DNA of 12,231 nucleotides. Source: an uncultured Caulobacteraceae bacterium. Its GTDB lineage: Bacteria; Pseudomonadota; Alphaproteobacteria; Caulobacterales; TH1-2. The notes below the pieces were generated by a model. It saw only the letters and a program-made list of their open reading frames with translations, did no database searches and was not told the origin of the DNA. Of the stretch, positions 1 through 5,345 are shown one piece after another (within the stretch, counting starts at the first letter, position 1; the number at the start of each line of letters is the position of its first letter). Location of the stretch: positions 1 through 12,231 of the forward strand of contig CALBST010000062.1 in assembly GCA_937967425.1 (NCBI GenBank), given 5' to 3'. Position numbers and translations under genes: made by a program.

Positions 1-12
1 TGTGTATACACA
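1..12. promoter_or_regulatory. Perfect 12-bp palindrome, candidate operator
   Basis: TGTGTATACACA is its own reverse complement. It lies exactly over the -10 element (3-8) of the leftward promoter described separately, which is a classic place for a repressor site. The dyad could extend further left, because the right side continues with ACAC, but the window edge cuts it off. No regulator family is assigned. A role as operator is inference from symmetry and position. Confidence 0.4.
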
Positions 13-31
13 ACACTTCTAGGCATGTCAA
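3..31 (-). promoter_or_regulatory. Sigma70-type promoter reading out of the window to the left
   Basis: Read on the minus strand, TTGACA (31-26) is followed by a 17-nt spacer and TATACA (8-3). The -35 is a full consensus match, the -10 matches four of six positions, and the spacing is optimal. It follows the end of the mechanosensitive-channel-like gene and its hairpin, so it would drive a gene beyond the left edge on the same strand. The gene itself is not in the window. Confidence 0.5.
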
Positions 32-52
32 CAACGTCTGTGGACAGGCAGA

Positions 53-82
53 AAGGGGCCGCCCATTTCTGGGCAGCCCCTT
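53..82. terminator. Intrinsic-terminator-like hairpin, possibly bidirectional
   Basis: The stem is AAGGGGC (53-59) with GCCCCTT (76-82), one C/A mismatch (60/75), then GCCCA (61-65) with TGGGC (70-74) around a 4-nt loop. On the minus strand the loop is GAAA, a stable GNRA tetraloop, and the hairpin starts 22 nt after the stop of the channel-like gene, so it is well placed to end that transcript. Its minus-strand T tail is short (TTTC). The plus-strand side has a better T run (84-88), so it could also stop transcripts from the left. Confidence 0.65.
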
Positions 83-104
83 GTTTTTATTTCGATTTTT
101 TAGC

Positions 105-1358
105 TTACGAGCCGCTGGTCCAGCGGTCGAGCATGCGCTTGGCGGCGTCGCGGCCGCCGATGCCGAAGGCGATGGCCACCGCAACCGCCACCGAGCCCAG
201 GATCAGGCCGAAGGCGAGCGCGATGATGTTGTTGGCGAGGCCCATGAAGGACAAGCCAACCGCCGTCGCCAGCGCAATCACGCCCCAGCGCACCATCGTC
301 GAGATGATCTCGGAAGACGGCTTGCCTTCGCGGCGTGAGGCTGCGGCGAGGATGTTCGCCAACAAGATACCCAACGCGATGATGATCGCGCCGAAGAGCA
401 CGCTGCTCGCCAGGTTGAGCACCTCCGTGAGCATCGCAGCCATCGCGGCGAACTCGAGCAGACGCGCCGCTTCGACGGCGGCGAACAGCACGATGCCGAT
501 GAGCACCGCAAGGCCGATCATCTTCGACGGCGGGAACTTCGACATGTTCACCGTATCGACGCCGGGCGTCAGGTCCATCTTCTCACGGCCGACACGGATC
601 GGTTCGGCATTGGCGATGCCGGCGATGATGTCGTCGAAGCCGATCGACTTCAGGCCTTCCTCGATCAGCGTCATCACCCAGCGGCCGATCAGGTAGGCGA
701 TGAAGATGATCAGCGCCGCGCCGATAACGCGTGGGATGGTGACCAGGATGTCGTTGAGCATCCGGGTCGCCGGTTCGGAGATGGCGGTGATGCTAAGCGC
801 CTGGAGCGCGGCGATCGCCACCGGGATGATGATCAGCGTGAACGCGAGCAGACCGAGCAGACGCGCAAGGCCCGGCCCTTTCGGCGTATGCGTGAGGCCC
901 GCATCGATCAGCCGGCGATCAAGTTCAACCGCTTCCACCGTCGCCTCGACCATGCGGCGGACCACAGTGGCCAGCACGAAGCCAATGAAGAAGATGAGCG
1001 CTGCGCCGACAACCGACGGCAGATAGCGCAGGAACTCGCTGACCATGCTGTTGAGCGGCGCCACCACAGACGTGAGGCCAAGCACGTTGAGCGCGGCGAT
1101 GAGGCCCAGGAGCCAAACCAGCCAGTAGCCGACTTCGCCAATGCGTTCGCCGACATCAACGGTGGGCTTCACGCCAGCCGCGCCGGCGCCGTCTCGGCGC
1201 GCGAAGAACGGAATGCGGTCAATGCCCTTGGCGATCGCCCATTTCACGGCCTTGGCCGCGAAGTGCGCGATGACGACAATGGCAAGCGCCCACACAATGT
1301 TGAGCGCGTCAGTGCGCAGCCAATTCGAAATGGCCGCTTGGTTTTCAGGCGTAATCAT
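105..1358 (-). CDS. Multi-pass mechanosensitive-channel-like membrane protein (conserved TM helix repeat family)
   Basis: A 417-residue inner-membrane protein. I chose the ATG at 1358 because GAGGGAG sits 8 nt upstream; an in-frame ATG nine codons earlier has no such site. About eight or nine hydrophobic segments are visible, near residues 18-36, 75-97, 112-133, 165-188, 208-230, 279-300, 316-340, 355-373 and 376-400. Two segments are near copies of each other: residues 112-137 (LPSVVGAALIFFIGFVLA) and 208-233 (IPRVIGAALIIFIAYLIGR); a third (about 318-341) is looser. This repeated helix is typical of the conserved TM helix (PF05552) proteins, often annotated as mechanosensitive ion channels. 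The large cytoplasmic MscS beta domain is not apparent; the protein ends soon after the last helix with GGRDAAKRMLDRW. A role in osmotic or envelope protection is inferred from family only. It is the last gene of the minus-strand run. Confidence 0.8.
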   Translation of the reverse strand: MITPENQAAISNWLRTDALNIVWALAIVVIAHFAAKAVKWAIAKGIDRIPFFARRDGAGAAGVKPTVDVGERIGEVGYWLVWLLGLIAALNVLGLTSVVAPLNSMVSEFLRYLPSVVGAALIFFIGFVLATVVRRMVEATVEAVELDRRLIDAGLTHTPKGPGLARLLGLLAFTLIIIPVAIAALQALSITAISEPATRMLNDILVTIPRVIGAALIIFIAYLIGRWVMTLIEEGLKSIGFDDIIAGIANAEPIRVGREKMDLTPGVDTVNMSKFPPSKMIGLAVLIGIVLFAAVEAARLLEFAAMAAMLTEVLNLASSVLFGAIIIALGILLANILAAASRREGKPSSEIISTMVRWGVIALATAVGLSFMGLANNIIALAFGLILGSVAVAVAIAFGIGGRDAAKRMLDRWTSGS

Positions 1359-1480
1359 AGGGCACACTCCCTCGCCGAGGTGCATTTGAAGATGCCCCTA
1401 CGATCACTGGAACGCACGCAAATGATAGGAGTTGCGCGCTATAGGCGTGCATATCCTTTGCTGCATCCGCGAGATATTCG

Positions 1481-1496
1481 CGCGGCAGGCGCCGCG
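1481..1496. other. GC-rich hairpin after the lipoprotein gene
   Basis: CGCGGC (1481-1486) and GCCGCG (1491-1496) form a perfect 6-bp stem around AGGC, 7 nt past the minus-strand stop of the MBL-fold gene. There is no T run after it, so it may be an mRNA 3'-end stabiliser or weak pause site and not an intrinsic terminator. The surrounding 145-bp gap (1359-1503) shows no convincing promoter for the next gene, although CCTATAGC- and CCTATCAT-like -10 strings occur without a good -35. Confidence 0.3.
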
Positions 1497-1503
1497 TGTG
1501 CGC

Positions 1504-2361
1504 TCAGTTCAACGCAGCGGGGAAAGCCGGCATCGCCGTGAAGTCCTCAAGCACGTGCTGGCGAACCACACGCGCGCCGGTTTCGGTGGCGATACGCTCG
1601 ATCGTCGCCTGCGAGGCGATGGTTTGTTCGCGGTCCGTGTTGAAGCTCGGCACCAGATGACGCTCGCGGCTTTCGGCCAGGTGGAACATGTCACCGGTGA
1701 GCAGCACCGGCCCGGCGTTCGGCAAGCGAACGAGCAGAACCGTATGGCCCGGCGTGTGGCCCGGCGCTTGGATGATGGTGACGGAGCCATCGCCGAAGAC
1801 GTCGTGCTGCGCGTCGCCTTCGATCAGCTGGGTTTGCGCGTTTTCAAGCTGGGAATAGCCTGCGAATGCTTGGCCGCCGCGCGCCTCGTCGCTGAACATG
1901 TAGGCGCGCTCATCGGCGTCAACGATCCAGGTTGAAGCGGTGAAAAGATTGCCGTTGCCGGTGTGATCGCCGTGCTGGTGCGAGAATGAGACGTACTCGA
2001 TGTCCGCGGGCGTAAGGTTGAGCTGCGCGAGTTGAGATTCGAGCGAAGCGCGCATCACAACGGCCGCACCCATCTCTGGAATTTCGAGGCGTCCGCCCGG
2101 CATCGCGGCGATCGCATCAGGAAAGCCGGCATCCCAGATCAAATCGCCGTTCGGATGCCGGATGAGGTAGCACGGCACGATGAGTTCGCGGCTTTGGCCG
2201 TTCATCGAGCCATCGTCGGCGAACATGCCGACATCGGGGAACGTCGCGCGGCCGCAATCCATGGTGTAAAGCTCGACGGCTGGCGCCTGCGCTTGTTCAG
2301 TCGTTTGTCCGCAAGCGGCGAGCATCGCCAACGCCGCGACGGACATCATCAGCTTTTTCAT
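1504..2361 (-). CDS. MBL-fold metallohydrolase lipoprotein, AHL-lactonase-like
   Basis: A 285-residue protein. The ATG at 2361 is preferred over a GTG two codons earlier: the purine-rich GAGGGAGAG ends 7 nt before the ATG but almost touches the GTG. The N-terminus is a lipoprotein signal with lipobox LAAC (Cys17), so export and lipid anchoring are expected. The metallo-beta-lactamase fold is shown by HQHGDH (residues 128-133, the HxHxDH metal motif), PGHTPGH (200-206), the TGD aspartate (224) and a late histidine (269). This pattern matches the N-acyl-homoserine lactonase-like branch of the superfamily. The precise substrate (lactone, other ester or thioester) cannot be read from sequence. 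A gap of 76 bp separates it from the glsB-like gene upstream; they may be co-transcribed. Confidence 0.85.
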   Translation of the reverse strand: MKKLMMSVAALAMLAACGQTTEQAQAPAVELYTMDCGRATFPDVGMFADDGSMNGQSRELIVPCYLIRHPNGDLIWDAGFPDAIAAMPGGRLEIPEMGAAVVMRASLESQLAQLNLTPADIEYVSFSHQHGDHTGNGNLFTASTWIVDADERAYMFSDEARGGQAFAGYSQLENAQTQLIEGDAQHDVFGDGSVTIIQAPGHTPGHTVLLVRLPNAGPVLLTGDMFHLAESRERHLVPSFNTDREQTIASQATIERIATETGARVVRQHVLEDFTAMPAFPAALN

Positions 2362-2425
2362 GATCACGCTCTCCCTCTGCGCCGCTGTTCAAGCGTTTGA
2401 TGCGCTCGAACGCAAGCGCAGAGTG

Positions 2426-2437
2426 AGACGCGCGTCT
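2426..2437. repeat. Perfect 12-bp palindrome after the glsB-like gene
   Basis: AGACGCGCGTCT is fully self-complementary and abuts the minus-strand stop codon of the glsB-like gene (2438-2440). An alternative stem, ACGCGC with GCGCGT, overlaps it and uses the end of that coding sequence. There is no T tract, so it is at best a weak terminator or a protein-binding site upstream of the lipoprotein gene. Confidence 0.3.
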
Positions 2438-2692
2438 TCAAGCGCGTTTTATCACGCGTACAATGAGCAGGAGCACCACAGCGCCAATGAAGGCCGTAAA
2501 GATGGTGTTGATGATGCCTGCGCCGATTGCGACGCCGAGAACCCCAAGCAGCCAGCCGCCCAAGAACGCGCCGATGATGCCGACGACAATGTTGCCGATA
2601 AGGCCGAAGCCAAACCCACGTACGACGAGGCCGGCAAGCCAACCCGCAATAGCGCCGACGAGAATCCAGATAAGAATGGTTTCAACAGTCAT
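2438..2692 (-). CDS. GlsB/YeaQ/YmgE-type small stress membrane protein
   Basis: An 84-residue, glycine-rich membrane protein with three hydrophobic segments, about residues 4-24, 29-50 and 56-78, ending in a basic tail (RVIKRA). The opening TVETILIWILVGAIAGWLAG and the GFGxxxNIVVGIIGAFLGGWL block are characteristic of the transglycosylase-associated/GlsB family, whose members are commonly general-stress proteins of unknown biochemical role. The start at 2692 has AGGGAGA 6 nt upstream, but that site is predicted to be paired in a hairpin (2702-2728). It lies 75 bp after the M61-like peptidase gene and 76 bp before the lipoprotein gene, all on the same strand. Confidence 0.88.
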   Translation of the reverse strand: MTVETILIWILVGAIAGWLAGLVVRGFGFGLIGNIVVGIIGAFLGGWLLGVLGVAIGAGIINTIFTAFIGAVVLLLIVRVIKRA

Positions 2693-2701
2693 GGAATGTC
2701 T

Positions 2702-2728
2702 CCCTATGGCGCCTCAACGCCGATAGGG
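2702..2728 (-). promoter_or_regulatory. Hairpin occluding the ribosome-binding site of the glsB-like gene
   Basis: On the minus-strand RNA, CCCTAT (2728-2723), a one-base bulge (2722), GGCG (2721-2718), a 6-nt loop and then CGCC (2711-2708) and ATAGGG (2707-2702) form a 10-bp stem. The final AGGG is part of the Shine-Dalgarno AGGGAGA (2705-2699). A second perfect stem, GGAACC/GGTTCC (2741-2727), shares two bases with it, so the two compete at their boundary. Translational control is inferred from structure only. Confidence 0.4.
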
Positions 2729-2741
2729 AACCTTGGGTTCC
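2727..2741 (-). other. Short perfect hairpin upstream of the SD-occluding stem
   Basis: On the minus strand, GGAACC-CAA-GGTTCC is a 6-bp stem with a 3-nt loop lying 26 nt after the stop of the M61-like gene. It could protect the peptidase mRNA end or compete with the adjacent hairpin because they share positions 2727-2728. No T tract follows, so it is not a standard terminator. Confidence 0.35.
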
Positions 2742-2767
2742 AGGCAGGCCGGCGGGCGGCTTGATTC

Positions 2768-4453
2768 CTAGCCGCCGCCGATCACCGCGAGACACTGCGC
2801 AAGCCGCTCCCCTTCCAGGCCTTGAGCCAATTCCAATTGCTGCATGGTGTATGCGCCCTGGCCGCGCGGCATGTAGCGGAAGGTACGCTCAGTGTCGCCA
2901 TCGCGGACGACGTAGGCGATCTCCACTTCGCTGTTGCCGATTTCGCCGCCGTCGCGGCGAAGAAGGATCATGCCGTCGCGCAGACCGGCTGCATAAGCAG
3001 GCAGAGTTCGGTCAACGCCAGTGATGATATTGTTGTTGGCTTGCGTGGCTTGAATATCGAAACCGCGATGGAAATTTGGGACATCGCGCGTGATCACGCG
3101 TCCGCAGGGGGCGACCACGTCTTCGGGGAGAAGAATCGCTGCGCCCTGATCCACGTACGTCTCGATGTCGCTACCTAGATCGAGGCCGAAGCTCGGTGCG
3201 GCGGCGACGAATGTCTCGACCGCGTACTGATCGCCATTGCGGGCGCGGCGGCGCATGTCATGGACGATGTCATCCATGCTGTGACCGGCGCTGCGCAAGC
3301 GCGCATCCCAGATCATCGCCAAGAAGCGTCCGCGTTGGTAAGGCAAACGCTGGGTGTCGCGATCACTCCAGAAGTTCTCAAGGATCTGCGCATTCGAAGC
3401 CGTGCGCGCGGGCGATTGCGCGTAGGCGCGCAGCGCTTCGTTGAGATCCGCTACATATTGTTCGACGGTCCACTGACCGCCGCGAACGAGCAAACGCGCG
3501 GTGTAAAAGTCGGTGAAGCCCTCCGAGAGCCAGTATTGCAACGCTTGATCATCATTCGGTAGTCCGCCGACTTGTGACGAAATCCAGGTGTGGAAGCTCT
3601 CGTGCGCGAGCGTGCGCGCGATCGGGTCAGCTCCGGCGTTCGGAGTCGCAAAGAAAGCGAACGCATCGTCAAGACCTGTGCCGCCGACTGAGAGCCAGCC
3701 TTCCGGACCTTCGAGATGCAAGACGGTGACGAGGTACGGGGTCGCCCCATCACCCCAAAAGCTGCGCCCGCTCGAGAGGATGTTGGCGGCGCGGTTGAGG
3801 AAATCTGCGTCGGTGAAGCTCCACTCGCCACGAATAGCGACGCGCACCTGCGAACGCGGGTCGCGCAGAATGCGGAAGTCGCCGGCGACGACGATGCTCG
3901 ACCACACTTCGCTGAGACGGAGATCGGGATGTTCAAGATCTGAAGCGTAAGACCAGCCGCGCGGCAAATCGCGAACAGTGAATCGCACCCGCGTATCGAG
4001 AGTGGCGGCGCCGGGCGTGGCCATGAAAGCGTTGCCGATGAGATGGAAGTACGTCGGCTGGATCGTGGGACGATAGACGTTGCCGATTTCGGCGCGTGGC
4101 AAGCCGTCCCAATCCTGGATCACGCGGTAGCGGACATGGATACGGGCGTTCGGGCGATGTGTGATGATGCGCACGTTCGCCGCTTCGCCGTTGCGGAGGG
4201 CGGCGGCGCCAGAGACGATTTCGAGTCCTTCGATGCCGCGCCAGAGCTCGTTCTGGCCGCCCCAGCTGTCGGGCAAGCGAAGATCGCTTTCGCCATCGGC
4301 TTCGCCTCGGAAGCGGAGATCTATCTGCACGGCGCGGAGCGCACTCCCTTCCATGACCGGCGTCAGCGTGTAATCGATGCGCGGGGGCGCCGCGGCGCTG
4401 GCGCAAAACAACACGGCGCCGGCGGCGGCGATGGCTTGGATGATCGATCGCAT
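2768..4453 (-). CDS. Exported M61-like zinc metallopeptidase with C-terminal PDZ-like domain
   Basis: A 561-residue protein with an N-terminal Sec signal (hydrophobic residues 4-19, cleavage probably near ASAAA at 19-22), so periplasmic or secreted. The gluzincin zinc site is clear: HESFH (284-288) supplies two histidines and the general-base glutamate, and SEGFTDFY (310-317) supplies the third ligand, Glu311, in the usual WLxEG context. The upstream beta-rich region (about 25-240) resembles the N-terminal domain of M61 glycyl-aminopeptidase-like enzymes. Residues about 464-525 (GFDIQAT through LRDGMILLRRDG) look like the PDZ domain common in that family. Length fits M61 proteins. The natural substrate is unknown. 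The start at 4453 has GGGGAA a few bases upstream. It follows HPr by 71 bp on the same strand and may be read from the same transcript, but a functional link to the PTS proteins is not evident. Confidence 0.82.
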   Translation of the reverse strand: MRSIIQAIAAAGAVLFCASAAAPPRIDYTLTPVMEGSALRAVQIDLRFRGEADGESDLRLPDSWGGQNELWRGIEGLEIVSGAAALRNGEAANVRIITHRPNARIHVRYRVIQDWDGLPRAEIGNVYRPTIQPTYFHLIGNAFMATPGAATLDTRVRFTVRDLPRGWSYASDLEHPDLRLSEVWSSIVVAGDFRILRDPRSQVRVAIRGEWSFTDADFLNRAANILSSGRSFWGDGATPYLVTVLHLEGPEGWLSVGGTGLDDAFAFFATPNAGADPIARTLAHESFHTWISSQVGGLPNDDQALQYWLSEGFTDFYTARLLVRGGQWTVEQYVADLNEALRAYAQSPARTASNAQILENFWSDRDTQRLPYQRGRFLAMIWDARLRSAGHSMDDIVHDMRRRARNGDQYAVETFVAAAPSFGLDLGSDIETYVDQGAAILLPEDVVAPCGRVITRDVPNFHRGFDIQATQANNNIITGVDRTLPAYAAGLRDGMILLRRDGGEIGNSEVEIAYVVRDGDTERTFRYMPRGQGAYTMQQLELAQGLEGERLAQCLAVIGGG

Positions 4454-4524
4454 GAAATTCCCCGCTTAGTGCTTCAGCGGACAGATGCGGAGATTAAGGC
4501 AAAGTCGGGGCAAAGGCCCGCGCC

Positions 4525-4800
4525 TCACTCGTCCTCGTAGAACTTCGCATTGATCAGGGTTTCGACCGCGGCCATCGCTTCCTCGGCCTGCGGTCCACGG
4601 GCTTCGATCTCAACCTCGTCGCCAATACCGGCGCCGAGCATCATGAGGTCCATGAGAGAGCGCGCGTCTGCCTCGTCGCTTTCCTTGCGGACGCTGATGC
4701 GCGTCGACTCATAGTTCAATGCAAGCTCGGCCAGCTTACGCGAGGCGCGCGCATGCAGGCCCTTCTTGTTCGTGATCTGTAGCGTCCGAGTAATGCTCAT
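4525..4800 (-). CDS. ptsH: HPr-family phosphocarrier protein
   Basis: A 91-residue cytoplasmic phosphocarrier. The active-site histidine is His16 in KKGLHARAS, which accepts phosphate from enzyme I and passes it to EIIA. Ser48 (in ADARSLMDLMMLGAG) matches the regulatory serine that HPr kinase/phosphorylase modifies. The start at 4800 gives the normal HPr length; upstream in-frame codons would overlap the end of the EIIA gene, and GCGAGG precedes this ATG at short spacing. It lies 25 bp after EIIA, so the two are surely co-transcribed. In Alphaproteobacteria this HPr acts in a regulatory phosphorelay with enzyme I-Ntr and this EIIA, not in sugar uptake; no permease components are present here. 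The symbol is by family; some genomes use hpr or npr. Confidence 0.93.
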   Translation of the reverse strand: MSITRTLQITNKKGLHARASRKLAELALNYESTRISVRKESDEADARSLMDLMMLGAGIGDEVEIEARGPQAEEAMAAVETLINAKFYEDE

Positions 4801-4825
4801 CGGCCTCGCCCGTGTCTGACGCCTG

Positions 4826-5233
4826 TTAGGCCGCGCCGCCGGCGAGCTCCACCGAGGCGACTCGAATATAGCGCCGTCCGGCGTCCTGCGCAGCAAGGGC
4901 CGCTTCCGGCAGGCTGACCTTATCGCGCACTTCAGCGAGCTTGATCAGCATGGGAAGATTCACACCGGCAATCACTTCGGTTTTCACCTGATTGATCACG
5001 GAAATGGCGAGGTTCGAGGGCGTGCCGCCGAACATGTCGGTGAGAATGACGACGCCGTCGCCCTTATCCACGGTGCGCACCGCGTCGATAATGTCGCCGC
5101 GCCGCTCCTCCATATTGTCGTGCGGGCCGATGGCGATAGCGCGCATCTGTTCTTGAGGTCCGAGAACGTGCTCCGCGGCTGCGATGAATTCATCCGCAAG
5201 CCGACCGTGGGACACAACCACGATGCCGATCAT
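4826..5233 (-). CDS. manX: PTS EIIA component, mannose family, regulatory
   Basis: A 135-residue stand-alone EIIA of the mannose/fructose (PTS-EIIA type-4) fold. The phosphorylated residue is His9 in VVVSHGRLA, and TDMFGGTPSN (65-74) is the conserved active-site loop around Asp66. No EIIB, EIIC or EIID lies nearby, consistent with the alphaproteobacterial protein that receives phosphate from HPr and works as a regulator. The start at 5233 has GGGAG 7 nt upstream. It is 112 bp downstream of chvG and 25 bp upstream of HPr. In many relatives hprK lies directly upstream of it; here it does not. The gene name follows Sinorhizobium usage and does not imply mannose transport. Confidence 0.9.
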   Translation of the reverse strand: MIGIVVVSHGRLADEFIAAAEHVLGPQEQMRAIAIGPHDNMEERRGDIIDAVRTVDKGDGVVILTDMFGGTPSNLAISVINQVKTEVIAGVNLPMLIKLAEVRDKVSLPEAALAAQDAGRRYIRVASVELAGGAA

Positions 5234-5345
5234 TCCGTTACTCCCGCCACCCGCCAGAGGGCCTGGATAAGGGCGCCTACATAGGCCTTCGCCGCTGTGG
5301 GAGGAAGCGAAAGCCGCACCGCGAATGCAGTTTTCGACGGGCAGC
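5234..5345 (-). other. chvG-EIIA intergenic region lacking hprK, with a palindromic element
   Basis: These 112 bp separate chvG from EIIA. The three minus-strand frames give no Walker A motif or other HprK signature, and stops interrupt them. A dyad GCCTA-CA-TAGGC occupies 5275-5286, about 42-53 nt before the EIIA start. Its minus-strand form, GCCTATGTAGGCGC, matches 12 of 14 bases of the element just upstream of polA. It could be a -10 region for an EIIA-HPr promoter, but no good -35 is visible. Confidence 0.45.

Noticed and set aside
25..696. Long plus-strand open frame opposite the channel-like gene
   Set aside because: It is antisense to a well-supported membrane protein gene, has composition typical of a reverse-strand frame in GC-rich DNA (Ala/Arg/Met/Ser-rich), no family motif and no ribosome site.
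1359..1385. Earlier ATG for the channel-like protein
   Set aside because: The extra nine codons contain the GAGGGAG that serves as ribosome site for the ATG at 1358.
888..1541. Plus-strand open frame of 217 codons across the 1359-1503 gap
   Set aside because: Arg/His-rich shadow of two minus-strand genes, with no Shine-Dalgarno and no recognisable domain.
3196..3444. Small plus-strand Arg/Cys-rich frame
   Set aside because: Antisense to the M61-like peptidase gene, low complexity and no ribosome site.
5234..5345. Possible degraded hprK remnant
   Set aside because: The minus-strand frames were read for Walker A or other HprK signatures; none was found and stops interrupt the frames, so I treat it as plain intergenic DNA.
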